A stretch of DNA of 64,000 nucleotides from Microlunatus soli (GCF_900105385.1 NZ_LT629772.1:124001-188000), one strand, 5' to 3'. Shown: positions 51,239 through 61,405, counted from the first letter of the stretch. A program made the numbers and translations. The notes: generated from the letters alone by a model not told the origin.

Positions 51239-52111
51239 ATGACTCTTGTGCGCGCCATCGGCCGAACCATGCTGTCCAGCTACTTCGTCCTCAGCGGCAT
51301 TCGCGCGATCCGCAACCCGGGTGAGTTCGTACCCGACGCCCAACCGCTGACCGACCGGGTGGTGCCGACTGCGAAGCGGTTCGCGCCGGAGCAGGTCTCG
51401 GGTTTCATCCCCGAGGACACCGCAACCCTGGTCCGGATGAACGGCGCCATCCAGGTCGCCGGCGGCGTCGCCCTGGCCACCGGCAAGGGTCGCCGGCTGG
51501 GTGCCGGCCTGCTGGCACTGTCGATGATCCCGACGACCTTGGCCCGGCACCCGTTCTGGAGCCGGACCGATCCCGAGGAGAAGGCACGCGACCGGCAGCA
51601 GTTCGTCAAGAACATCGGGCTGCTCGGCGGCGTCGTGATCGCCAGCCGGGACACCGAGGGCCGGCCCGGTCTGGGCTGGCGCGCCAACGAGGGCCGCGAG
51701 CTGGCGATCAAGCGCACCAAGCAGGCCAAGAAGGCGGCGAAGAAGGCCCTGCAGCAGAGCACCGGTGAGGCCGCGACGGCCGCCATCGGCAGTGGTCTGG
51801 CGTTCGTCGGTGAAGCCGTCGAGGAGGGCCGCAAGGCACGCAAGAAGGCTGCCAAGCGGGCCAAGGCCGTCGCCGAGCAGGCCCAGAAGGACGCCAAGCA
51901 GGCGTCCAAGTCGGCGCAGAAGAAGACCCGCAAGACGGTGCAGAAGGCCTCCAAGTCGGCCAGCAAGTCCGCCGGTGCATTGCAGAAGTCCGCCGAGGAC
52001 GCCCAGAAGCGAGCCCGCAGCGCCGCCGAGGACGCCGCCAAGAACGTCCGGTCGGCAGCATCCCAGGCACGCGGCCAGCTCGGCGAACACATCGAGCTCG
52101 GCAACAACTGA
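51239..52111 (+). CDS. DoxX family protein with long Lys/Ala-rich tail
   Basis: A 290-residue protein. The first about 140 residues are a DoxX-type membrane domain (ARAIGRTMLSSYFVLSGIRAIRNP, NGAIQVAGGVALATGKGRRLGAGLLALSMIPTTLARHPFW). From about residue 155 onward there are some 130 residues very rich in Lys, Ala, Ser and Glu (AKKAAKKALQ, ARKKAAKRAKAVAEQAQKDA, KSAQKKTRKTVQKASK). This resembles histone H1-like or coiled-coil tails. The tail may bind nucleic acid or the cell envelope (inference). ATG 51239; the stop overlaps aroA. Confidence 0.82.
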   Translation: MTLVRAIGRTMLSSYFVLSGIRAIRNPGEFVPDAQPLTDRVVPTAKRFAPEQVSGFIPEDTATLVRMNGAIQVAGGVALATGKGRRLGAGLLALSMIPTTLARHPFWSRTDPEEKARDRQQFVKNIGLLGGVVIASRDTEGRPGLGWRANEGRELAIKRTKQAKKAAKKALQQSTGEAATAAIGSGLAFVGEAVEEGRKARKKAAKRAKAVAEQAQKDAKQASKSAQKKTRKTVQKASKSASKSAGALQKSAEDAQKRARSAAEDAAKNVRSAASQARGQLGEHIELGNN

Positions 52112-53442
52112 TGACGCCTCCGGTCGATCCCCAGCCCGCGGCGCCTACCCCCTGGACCGCGCCCCAGGCACAGGTCCCGCTGAACGCCACCGTCGACATT
52201 CCGGGTTCCAAGTCCGAAACCAATCGGGCGCTGGTGCTGGCCGCGCTCGCCACCGAGCCCTCGGTGATCATCGGCGGTCTCGATGCCCGGGACACCCGGC
52301 TGATGCGCGACGCACTGCGCGCCCTCGGCGTGGCGATCACCGAGGAGGGTGACCGTTGGCGGGTGGAGCCGCCGGCCGAGTTCACCGCCGCCGGCTGGAT
52401 CGACTGCGGACTGGCCGGCACCGTGATGCGATTCGTCCCGCCGCTGGCCGCCCTCGCCGACGGGCCGACCGAATTCGACGGCGACGCCGCAGCACGGACC
52501 CGGCCGATGGCCGGACTGCTGCAGGGGCTGCAGGCTGCCGGCGCCGAGATCGAGGACGGGCCGGAGCTGCCGTTCACCATCCACGGTCGGCCCGACCTAC
52601 CCGGCGGGGTGGCGACGATCGATGCCCGAGCCTCCAGTCAGTTCGTCTCCGGGCTGCTGCTGGCCGGCGCCCGGATGGTCGGTGGTCTCGACCTGCGGCA
52701 CGAGGCCGACGGGTCGGTCCCCAGCCGGCCCAATATCGACATGACGGTGCAGATGCTCCGCGACCGCGGTGTCCGGGTCGACGACTCCGAGCCGGACCGC
52801 TGGGTGGTCTCCCCCGGACCGATCAGCGGCGGCGAGTTCGTGATCGAGCCCGACCTGGCCAATGCCGCGCCGTTCCTGGCCGCAGCGGCGCTGACCGGCG
52901 GCAGCGTGACCGTACCGCGGTGGCCGGCCCACTCGAACCAGCCGGGCGCGGCGATCACCGACCTGCTCGCGCTGGTCGGCGCCGACGTCAGCCAGGACGG
53001 TGACCGACTCACCGTCACCGGCACCGACACCATTCAATCGGTCGACGTCGATCTGCACGACGCCTCCGAACTGACCCCGGTGATCGCGGTGCTGGCGGCA
53101 TTTGGCGATCACACCAGCCACCTGCACGGCGTCGCCCACATCCGCGGCCACGAGACCGACCGATTGGCTGCCCTGGAAGAGGATCTGAACGGGGTCGGCG
53201 CGAAGGTCGACCAGACCGAGGACGGTCTGACGATCCATCCCAAACTGCTGCGCAGCAACCGCTGGCTGACCTACGCCGATCATCGGATGGCGACCGCCGG
53301 TGCGCTGCTCGGGCTGATGATCGACGACATCGAGCTGGACGACGTCGACTGCGTGAGCAAGACGATGCCCGGCTTCGTCGACCTGTGGAACGGCATGTTG
53401 GCCGACAGTGTCGCCCACGAAGAGGGGGCTGGGCAGGCGTGA
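52111..53442 (+). CDS. aroA: 3-phosphoshikimate 1-carboxyvinyltransferase (EPSP synthase)
   Basis: A 443-residue shikimate-pathway enzyme that joins phosphoenolpyruvate to shikimate 3-phosphate. IPGSKSETNRALVLAALA, LAGTVMRFVPPLAAL, ARTRPMAGLLQGL and YADHRMATAGALLGL are the substrate-binding motifs. LAGTVMR replaces the common GNAGT-x-x-R block, as in other actinobacterial forms. The ATG overlaps the DoxX stop (TGATG) and the stop overlaps rsgA (GTGA). Confidence 0.95.
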   Translation: MTPPVDPQPAAPTPWTAPQAQVPLNATVDIPGSKSETNRALVLAALATEPSVIIGGLDARDTRLMRDALRALGVAITEEGDRWRVEPPAEFTAAGWIDCGLAGTVMRFVPPLAALADGPTEFDGDAAARTRPMAGLLQGLQAAGAEIEDGPELPFTIHGRPDLPGGVATIDARASSQFVSGLLLAGARMVGGLDLRHEADGSVPSRPNIDMTVQMLRDRGVRVDDSEPDRWVVSPGPISGGEFVIEPDLANAAPFLAAAALTGGSVTVPRWPAHSNQPGAAITDLLALVGADVSQDGDRLTVTGTDTIQSVDVDLHDASELTPVIAVLAAFGDHTSHLHGVAHIRGHETDRLAALEEDLNGVGAKVDQTEDGLTIHPKLLRSNRWLTYADHRMATAGALLGLMIDDIELDDVDCVSKTMPGFVDLWNGMLADSVAHEEGAGQA

Positions 53443-54440
53443 CGCCGCGCGGGATCGGCGAAGATGATCATGCTCGCTTCGAGCGCCCGCAGCGCCGTAC
53501 CCGTCCGCGTACCAAGATCAGACCGGACTACAGCGACGCCGTCGTCGGCATGGTGATCACCATCGACCGGGGCCGCTACACCTGCCTGGTCGATGATCAT
53601 GAGGTGATCGCCACCAAGGCACGGCAGCTCGGTCGCAAGGGCGTGATCGTCGGCGACCAGGCACGGCTGGTCGGTGACACCTCCGGAGCCGACGGCACGC
53701 TGGCCAGGATCGTCGAGGTGCTGGACCGGCCGACCGTGCTGCGCCGGACCGCCGACGACGACGACCCGTACGAACGCCCGATCGTCGCCGGAGCCGACCA
53801 GCTGGTGGTCGTCACCGCCCTGGCCGACCCGCCGCCCCGGACCGGGATGATCGACCGCTGTCTGGTGGCCGGTTTCGACGCCGGACTCGACCCGCTGCTC
53901 TGCCTGACCAAGGCCGATCTCGCCTCCCCGGATGAACTGCTCGCGCTCTACCAGCCGCTGGACGTGCCGGTCGAGGTCACCTCGCCCGGAGCCGATCTCG
54001 ACTCGCTGCGGCACCGGCTTGCCGGTCGACGCAGCGTCTTCGTCGGCCATTCCGGGGTCGGCAAGTCCACCCTGGTCAACGCCCTGATCCCGCAGGCGCA
54101 CCGCTCGATCGGTGCGGTCAACGAGGTCACCGGCAAGGGCCGGCACACGTCGACCGCTGCCTATGCGTTGCGGCTGCCGGCGCTCGCCGATCACCCCGAT
54201 CGGGAGCCGGGGTGGGTGATCGACACCCCTGGCGTGCGGTCGTTCGGCCTCTCCCACGTCTCCCGGGATCGCATCATCGGCGCCTTCGAGGATCTCGACA
54301 GCATCGCCCGGGACTGCCCGCGGAACTGCAGCCATGAGGCCGGAGCACCGGACTGTGCGCTGGACGCCGCCGTCGAACGCGGCGACCTGTCCGCGGCACG
54401 ACTTGAGTCGTTCCGCCGGATGATCACCACTGACCAGTAG
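53439..54440 (+). CDS. rsgA: Ribosome small-subunit-dependent GTPase RsgA
   Basis: A 333-residue circularly permuted GTPase for late 30S maturation. OB-fold first, then G4 LTKAD, G1 GHSGVGKS, G3 DTPGVRSF and a C-terminal zinc cluster CPRNCSHEAGAPDC. GTG 53439 overlaps the aroA stop. It is followed 10 bases later by hisN. Confidence 0.93.
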   Translation: MTPRGIGEDDHARFERPQRRTRPRTKIRPDYSDAVVGMVITIDRGRYTCLVDDHEVIATKARQLGRKGVIVGDQARLVGDTSGADGTLARIVEVLDRPTVLRRTADDDDPYERPIVAGADQLVVVTALADPPPRTGMIDRCLVAGFDAGLDPLLCLTKADLASPDELLALYQPLDVPVEVTSPGADLDSLRHRLAGRRSVFVGHSGVGKSTLVNALIPQAHRSIGAVNEVTGKGRHTSTAAYALRLPALADHPDREPGWVIDTPGVRSFGLSHVSRDRIIGAFEDLDSIARDCPRNCSHEAGAPDCALDAAVERGDLSAARLESFRRMITTDQ

Positions 54441-54450
54441 TGTCAGTTTC

Positions 54451-55293
54451 ATGCCCGCTGATCCGAACTCCGCGCTGACCGACGACCTCCGACTGGCCCA
54501 CCTGCTGGCCGACGATGCCGATTCGATCACCATGAGCCGGTTCAAGGCGCTCGATCTGCATGTCACCGCCAAGCCCGATCTGACTCCGGTCAGCGATGCC
54601 GACACCTCGGTCGAGGAGGCGCTGCGCCGTACGCTCGGCCGGGCCCGGCCGCGGGACGCCGTGCACGGCGAGGAGATGGACGACACCGGCTGGGGTCCGC
54701 GCCGCTGGGTGATCGATCCGATCGACGGCACCAAGAACTACGTCCGGGGTGTCCCGGTCTGGGCGACCCTGATCGCCCTGATGATCGGCGACGAACCGGT
54801 GGTCGGCGTGGTCAGTGCCCCGGCGCTGGGGCGTCGCTGGTGGGCCAGTCGCGGCGGTGGTGCCTACGCGGGCAAGTCGTTGATGTCGGCGTCGCCGATC
54901 CACGTCTCCGACGTGGCCCAGATCTCCGATGCCTCGCTCAGTTATTCCTCGCTGGACGGTTGGATCTCCTCCGGCGTCGGTCAGGGCTTCGTCGATCTGC
55001 TCCGCGACGTCTGGCGGACCCGGGCCTTCGGCGACTTCTGGTCCTACACGCTGCTCGCCGAGGGAGCGGTCGATCTGGCCTGCGAGCCGTCCCTGGAGCT
55101 GTACGACATGGCCGCCTGCTCGATCGTGGTCACCGAGGCCGGCGGCAGCTTCACCGACATCGACGGCACGCCGGGCCCGAACGGCGTCGGCGCCTATGCC
55201 TCCAACGGTCGGCTGCACGACGACCTGCTGGCCCGGCTCAGCCCGTCGGCCGATGCCGACGCCGACGCCGAACCGGACATCGACCCGAGCTGA
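54451..55293 (+). CDS. hisN: Histidinol-phosphatase, inositol-monophosphatase type
   Basis: A 280-residue Mg-dependent phosphatase. EEMDDTGWGPRRWVIDPIDGTKNY carries the metal-binding Glu and DPIDGT motif, and YDMAACSIVVTEAGG the second motif. The aroA-rsgA-hisN order is the usual actinobacterial context, supporting HisN rather than a general inositol monophosphatase. A short Asp/Ala-rich tail (ADADADAEPDID) is a lineage addition. Confidence 0.88.
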   Translation: MPADPNSALTDDLRLAHLLADDADSITMSRFKALDLHVTAKPDLTPVSDADTSVEEALRRTLGRARPRDAVHGEEMDDTGWGPRRWVIDPIDGTKNYVRGVPVWATLIALMIGDEPVVGVVSAPALGRRWWASRGGGAYAGKSLMSASPIHVSDVAQISDASLSYSSLDGWISSGVGQGFVDLLRDVWRTRAFGDFWSYTLLAEGAVDLACEPSLELYDMAACSIVVTEAGGSFTDIDGTPGPNGVGAYASNGRLHDDLLARLSPSADADADAEPDIDPS

Positions 55294-55387
55294 TCGGAGA
55301 TCGCGCCACGCCGAGCGGCATCGTTGCCACCGACGGTGCGCCGGACGATACTCACCGTGTCCGGTCACCGCCGACCGAGGAGGCACG

Positions 55388-56773
55388 ATGAGCATCGAAC
55401 GGTCCGCAGATCCTGCACCGACGCGTCTGGGCAAGGTGGTCGCCGCGTCGATGGCGGGCACCGTCGTCGAGTGGTACGAGTTCTTCCTGTACGCCTCGGC
55501 CGCCACCCTGGTCTTCGGCAGCCAGTTCTTCCCTGACACCGGCAACCCGTTGGACGGCATCATCGCCGCCTTCCTGACCTACGCCGTCGGGTTCGTCGCC
55601 CGGCCACTCGGCGGCATCGTCTTCGGCCATTTCGGTGACAAGTACGGCCGGAAGTACCTGCTGCAGGTCAGCATCCTGATGGTCGGCATCGCCACCTTCC
55701 TGATGGGCTGCATCCCGACCTTCGCCTCGGTCGGCTACCTCGCCCCGGTGATCTTGGTGGTGCTGCGCTTCATCCAGGGGTTCGCCGTCGGCGGCGAGTG
55801 GGGCGGCGCCGTACTGCTGGTCGGTGAGCACGCACCGGATCGCAGCCGCGGCTTCTGGTCCAGCTGGCCACAGGCCGGTGTGCCGGCCGGCAACCTGCTC
55901 GCCACCATCGTGTTGTTGATCTTGTCCAATGCGATGCCGGAGACGTCCTTCCTCAGCTGGGGTTGGCGGATCGCGTTCTTCGCCTCGGCGGTGATCGTCT
56001 TCATCGGCTGGTACATCCGGACCAAGATCACCGATGCGCCGATCTTCAAGCAGGCCCAGGCCGAAATGGAGCAGGAGAAGGCCAAGTCCTACGGTGTCGT
56101 AGAGGTCTTCAAGCGCTATCCCCGTGGCGTGTTCACTGCAATGGGACTGCGGCTGGCGGAGAACGTCGTCTACTACCTGGTGGTCACCTTCACCATCACC
56201 TATCTCAAGATCGTGGTGAAGACCGACACCACCGAGATCCTCGGTCTGATGGCGATCGCGCATGCCGTGCACTTCTGCTCGATCCCGTTGTGGGGCAAGC
56301 TGACCGACATCGTCGGCCGCCGACCGGTGTACGCCGCCGGCGTGATCTGGACCGCTGCGTGGGGCTTCTACGCGTACCGGATGTTCGAGACCGCGATCCC
56401 CGGCGTGATCGTGTTGGCGATCATCATGGGACTGATCGGACACGGCCTGATGTATTCGGGCCAGCCGGCGATCATGGCCGAGATGTTCCCCACCCGAATG
56501 CGCTACTCCGGGGTGTCGCTGGGCTACCAGGTCACCTCCTTGGTCGCCGGCTCGTTGGCCCCGATCATCGCCACCGCCCTGCTGGACCGGTTCGGTTCCT
56601 CGACCCCGATCGCGATCTATCTGCTGATCTGCTGCGTGATCACCGGCGCCGCCGTGTTCGCCGCCCGGGAGACCCGAGGTGCCTCGCTGCACGCCGTCGA
56701 CGACGAAGATCATCAACGGCTCGCCGCCGAAGGCCTGGTCGCCGAGCAGCGCCGCTCGATCCAGGAACCCTGA
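55388..56773 (+). CDS. MHS family MFS transporter
   Basis: A 461-residue proton symporter with 12 helices of the metabolite:H+ symporter group (shikimate, alpha-ketoglutarate, proline/betaine carriers). MAGTVVEWYEFFLYASAATLVFG at the N-terminus, GGIVFGHFGDKYGRKYLL and RFIQGFAVGGEWGGAVLLVGEHAPDRSRG are diagnostic. ATG 55388 with GAGGAGG upstream. Its stop lies in a dispersed repeat copy. It precedes D-galactonate dehydratase by 81 bases, so a sugar acid is a plausible cargo. Confidence 0.9.
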   Translation: MSIERSADPAPTRLGKVVAASMAGTVVEWYEFFLYASAATLVFGSQFFPDTGNPLDGIIAAFLTYAVGFVARPLGGIVFGHFGDKYGRKYLLQVSILMVGIATFLMGCIPTFASVGYLAPVILVVLRFIQGFAVGGEWGGAVLLVGEHAPDRSRGFWSSWPQAGVPAGNLLATIVLLILSNAMPETSFLSWGWRIAFFASAVIVFIGWYIRTKITDAPIFKQAQAEMEQEKAKSYGVVEVFKRYPRGVFTAMGLRLAENVVYYLVVTFTITYLKIVVKTDTTEILGLMAIAHAVHFCSIPLWGKLTDIVGRRPVYAAGVIWTAAWGFYAYRMFETAIPGVIVLAIIMGLIGHGLMYSGQPAIMAEMFPTRMRYSGVSLGYQVTSLVAGSLAPIIATALLDRFGSSTPIAIYLLICCVITGAAVFAARETRGASLHAVDDEDHQRLAAEGLVAEQRRSIQEP

Positions 56774-56826
56774 GCGTGTCGAAGGGCAAGGGGCTGAGTT
56801 GACGGTCCTTCGACAGGCTCAGGACC
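56768..56826. repeat. Inverted pair of dispersed repeats
   Basis: CCCTGAGCGTGTCGAAGGG (56768-56786) and GGTCCTTCGACAGGCTCAGG (from 56804, with ACC to 56826) are opposite-orientation copies 17 bases apart, able to form a long imperfect hairpin. The MFS stop TGA (56771-56773) lies in the first copy. Confidence 0.75.
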
Positions 56827-56854
56827 CGTGCTGACGATCTGAAAGACTGGGCGG

Positions 56855-58000
<1,146 letters not shown>

Positions 58001-58018
58001 GTGCTCGGGACCGTGACG

Positions 58019-60295
58019 TCAGCGCGGCGCGATCACCACGTCGTCGTAGGAATGTTCCATGTTGCCGACGTCGACCGGGTCCATCCCGGTCTGTGCCCGC
58101 AACCCGGTGAACGTGCTGACATCGTTCAACCGGTGCGTCACGGTGGCCAGCTTCTCGCCGTTCAGGCGCACGGTCGCACCGTCGGCATCTGAGTCGATCG
58201 TGACACCCATCCATACCTTGTTCGGGATGAACGGACCGACACTGCCGGCATCCTGCCAGGCATCGCCGTCCCAGTAGCGCAGCTTCATCGCCCCGTTCGG
58301 ACTGTCACCGGAGAACAACAGCCGATAGGCGACCTTCACCTCACCGTTGGCGTCCTTGCCGAGCACCTCCCAGATCGCTCCGGTGCCGTAGCCGTAGCCC
58401 TCGAACCCGAACGCCGCATGTTGATCACCGGCCGGCGCCTTCTGGACGAACGTCGCTTCAGCCCGGGCGGACTGATCAGCATCGACCAGCACCATCCGGG
58501 CCCGGGAATGGTCATAGCCCGGAATGGCACCCTCATCGGCAACATAGGCATACCGCGTGTCGCGCACATCTCGCGGTGTCGAGGTGACCGCATCGTTCTC
58601 GAAGGTCATGGTGTCGTCGGCGTACAGCTCGATCTCGGTGATCGCCGTCAACGGCGCCTCGCTCCCGGGCGTGATCCGAACGTAACGCGCCGCGCTGGGA
58701 TCGATGTCGGAATACTGCATCGCCCAATCGGTTCGGGCCCCGGTCTCGACAACCGGTTTGCTCCAGCTCTTGTTGTCGGTGGAGACCTGGACGACGGCGC
58801 TGTTGCGTCTGCCCTGGTCCATCATCAACCCGACCCTGTTCAGGTTGTAATTGCGGTCCAGCTTGATCGTCACCGGAGAGGAGTTCTTCAACCGGGCGGC
58901 AGCGCGGTATTCCGAACTCCCGTCGACCATTGCCTTCAGTCGTTGCTCAGGGAACCTCTCATCGGGCGCGACCACCGTGCCGCTCAGACCCACGATGTCA
59001 TCGGCGACCTTCGTCGTCAGGTCGATCTTGCCGACTCCCGGCCCCTTGGCGTCGACGATCTTGGTCCACACCTTGTTGTCGTGACCGTACTCCCGGCAGA
59101 GCCAGATCGCGTGGCAGGTGTCGCCGAAGGCCAACGAGGTGCTGGCGTTGAGCTGGGCGATGTCCATGTTGCCGCTGGACCCCATCCACCTCCGCAATGC
59201 TCCCTCACCCGGGTAGCGCGAGTAGATCACCGATCCGTCGTCCCACGTCTTCCCGGTACCGTCCCGTGACACCACGACGTTGTTGTCGGGTCGGCCGTAG
59301 GTCATCAACAGTTGACCGTTGGGCTGCAACATCGGCTGCGGCATGACCCCGTTGTCCGGCATCCCCGGCGGCGGCAGATAGCGCTTCACCGGCCCCCAGG
59401 TCCGACCGTCGTCATCGGAGAAGCTCTGGGTGATCGGCATCGCCGGCGGCCGCGGATTCGGTTCGGTGCCACGCATCATCGCGATCAACCGACCGTCGCC
59501 GGTCCGCGTGAAGCCCATCTCGTTGGTGCTGAAGGATGAACCCGCGTTCACCGCCGACCGTTGGGTAAAGGTCTTGCCACCGTCCGTGGACTGGAAGATC
59601 AGACTGTATTCCTTGGTGACGCCATCGATCGTCCCGTTGCCGTAGCCACCCAGTAGCAACGTGCCATCGGGCAGCTCCATCAGGTCACGGTGCACCCGAT
59701 ACCAGTTCAGCTTCCACTTGTTCTCGATCAACGGCGCGGTCCAGGATGTCCAGGACGTGCCGAGGTCAGTAGACGCAGCCATCCCGAAGCCGATCCGGTG
59801 CTCTCCGCTGAGCGGCAATGGCACGAAGGTCGCACTGAGGATGGAGCCATCGTGCAACCGAGTCGTCGCTGTCATGCCGAACGTGGTCGACGGGCCGTTG
59901 TATGGCTTGAACACCCGGCCGTTGTCATCTGCCACCGCACTCGTGTTGCGAAGTTCGGCGGTCGGTGTGTCCTCGTTCCGCATGAAGGTGACGAACACCT
60001 TCTTGGCGGTCCGATCGCCGATCAGATGATCAGCCGTGAACGCCATCGGATTCGAGCCGAGCTCACCCGGCCCAGGCGACCACGGGTGCCACATCGCCCC
60101 ACTGGACAGACGGGGAGCGTTGCCGTCGGCGCCGTCGGTCAAGGATGGCGGACCACCGGGCTCTGCTGCGGCCTCGTGACGGGTGAGCAGGCCGGGGCCG
60201 GCCACCAGCGAGCCGATGATGACACCGACAATCAGGCTGGGAGCAGCTATCAGAACCCTGGATCCGAATCGGGTGCGAGCGAGGGATGTGGGCAT
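58019..60295 (-). CDS. Secreted sialidase-like protein with carbohydrate-binding domain
   Basis: A 758-residue exported protein. A signal anchor (VLIAAPSLIVGVIIGSLVAGPG) ends at an Ala-rich cleavage region. The beta-propeller (about 60-400) has Asp-box repeats STDLGTSWTS, STDGGKTF and SDDDGRTW, typical of exo-sialidases and related propeller glycosidases. A discoidin-like CBM32 domain (about 470-570, RYVRITPGSEAPLTAITEIELYAD) and a C-terminal concanavalin-like domain follow. GGAGG precedes ATG 60295. Likely degrades host or microbial glycans outside the cell; sialic acid as the substrate is unproven. Confidence 0.82.
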   Translation of the reverse strand: MPTSLARTRFGSRVLIAAPSLIVGVIIGSLVAGPGLLTRHEAAAEPGGPPSLTDGADGNAPRLSSGAMWHPWSPGPGELGSNPMAFTADHLIGDRTAKKVFVTFMRNEDTPTAELRNTSAVADDNGRVFKPYNGPSTTFGMTATTRLHDGSILSATFVPLPLSGEHRIGFGMAASTDLGTSWTSWTAPLIENKWKLNWYRVHRDLMELPDGTLLLGGYGNGTIDGVTKEYSLIFQSTDGGKTFTQRSAVNAGSSFSTNEMGFTRTGDGRLIAMMRGTEPNPRPPAMPITQSFSDDDGRTWGPVKRYLPPPGMPDNGVMPQPMLQPNGQLLMTYGRPDNNVVVSRDGTGKTWDDGSVIYSRYPGEGALRRWMGSSGNMDIAQLNASTSLAFGDTCHAIWLCREYGHDNKVWTKIVDAKGPGVGKIDLTTKVADDIVGLSGTVVAPDERFPEQRLKAMVDGSSEYRAAARLKNSSPVTIKLDRNYNLNRVGLMMDQGRRNSAVVQVSTDNKSWSKPVVETGARTDWAMQYSDIDPSAARYVRITPGSEAPLTAITEIELYADDTMTFENDAVTSTPRDVRDTRYAYVADEGAIPGYDHSRARMVLVDADQSARAEATFVQKAPAGDQHAAFGFEGYGYGTGAIWEVLGKDANGEVKVAYRLLFSGDSPNGAMKLRYWDGDAWQDAGSVGPFIPNKVWMGVTIDSDADGATVRLNGEKLATVTHRLNDVSTFTGLRAQTGMDPVDVGNMEHSYDDVVIAPR

Positions 60296-60375
60296 CGGCG
60301 AAACCTCCGTCGCGCGGTCGCCATCGACCGCCGTCGGACGAAGAATTGCGTGAAATCGTGTTCCATGTCAAGACC

Positions 60376-60597
60376 TCAGGACGTCAGCGGCAACCTCATC
60401 GCAAGACCTCCCGGTGTCTCGATCCCGTCTCGGCAGGAATTCCCCTCGATCGTGATCATGGTTCGATCGCCGACCAGTTGAATCGACTCGGCGTGCGTCA
60501 GTTCGAACGGATCCCTACCGGGCCAGGCGATCCTGGCGGTGCCCGACCAGCGACCGACGAGCGGAGCGAGCAACGCGACCGTCGGATCAGAACTCAT
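60376..60597 (-). CDS. Short coupled protein, possibly truncated
   Basis: A 73-residue frame whose ATG overlaps the stop of the VC0807-family gene (ATGA). ALLAPLVGRWSGTARIAWPGRDPFELTHAESIQLVGDRTMITIEGN looks like the first strands of a lipocalin-like barrel that usually continues for 100 or more residues. The frame ends early (GGLAMRLPLTS), so it may be a remnant. No full-length family was identified. Confidence 0.5.
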   Translation of the reverse strand: MSSDPTVALLAPLVGRWSGTARIAWPGRDPFELTHAESIQLVGDRTMITIEGNSCRDGIETPGGLAMRLPLTS

Positions 60598-61343
60598 CGG
60601 GCAGTTCCCTCACTCGGACGCTGCACCGCTGCATTCATCGCCGCTCGGCGGCGGGCCTCACCTTCGCGCCGCAGTTTCATCCCGAACCGCATGCTGTAGT
60701 AGATCAGCCCGGCCAGCAGCACGAACGGCGCGATCTGGTTGACCGCGTACGCGGCGCCGTACGGCAGGATGAACACACAGATCGCCTTCACCAGCGCTTC
60801 GGCCAGGAAGCCGATCCCCCACACGTTGTTCAGCCAGATCTGGCTCCGGCGGAACTGCGGAATCGTGTCCCACAGCCGATACCACTGCCCTGCCCCTTCC
60901 TTGGTGCCGTCGGTGCCGAATTTCAACCCGAAGAAGAACATCAGCGGCTTGGGAAAGATCGGGATCGACGTGATCAGGATGACCAACCCGAAGCCACCGG
61001 TCAGCACACAATCCTTCAACAGCAGGGTCTTCGCGTCGTGGCTTCCGATGAAGCTGACACCGGCAGAGATCAGCAGGTTGATCAGGATGATGATCGCGAC
61101 ACCGTCGATCCTGCGGGTGCGAGCGAGACCGACCAGGGCTCCGACCACCGGTCCGATGCTGGCCACCAGATAGGCCACGAAGTCCGTGGCACCGAACTGG
61201 TGCTTGGCGATCTGGAAGATCGCGATGGCCAGACCGATGTCGAAGATCGCCGTCAGCAGCAGACTGATGATCATCGAGCGGCGGTCGAAGGAGCGAGCAC
61301 CCCCGGGCGCGCTCGCGGTGTTGTTCTCCATGGGCTCAAGCAT
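60594..61343 (-). CDS. VC0807-family membrane protein
   Basis: A 249-residue integral membrane protein with about six helices (MIISLLLTAIFDIGLAIAIFQIAKHQFG, VAYLVASIGPVVGALVGLAR, VAIIILINLLISAGVSFIGSHDAKTLLLKDCVLTGGFGLVILITSI). The conserved loop GSHDAKTLLLKDCVLTGGFG and RRSQIWLNNVWGIGFLAEALVKA match the VC0807 family of unknown function. ATG 61343 follows GAAGAAG. It is divergent from a PaaX regulator, 62 bases apart. Confidence 0.78.
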   Translation of the reverse strand: MLEPMENNTASAPGGARSFDRRSMIISLLLTAIFDIGLAIAIFQIAKHQFGATDFVAYLVASIGPVVGALVGLARTRRIDGVAIIILINLLISAGVSFIGSHDAKTLLLKDCVLTGGFGLVILITSIPIFPKPLMFFFGLKFGTDGTKEGAGQWYRLWDTIPQFRRSQIWLNNVWGIGFLAEALVKAICVFILPYGAAYAVNQIAPFVLLAGLIYYSMRFGMKLRREGEARRRAAMNAAVQRPSEGTAR

Positions 61344-61405
61344 GTCACTTCTTCGGTGCATCGTGCTACTAGTGTAAGGTTTTTTGCACACCAGAAGGGA
61401 TCGGG

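Noticed and set aside
58019-60295. Firm assignment as a GH33 exo-sialidase
   Set aside because: Asp boxes and a propeller are present, but I could not identify the arginine triad and nucleophile Tyr with certainty, so the call is kept at sialidase-like.
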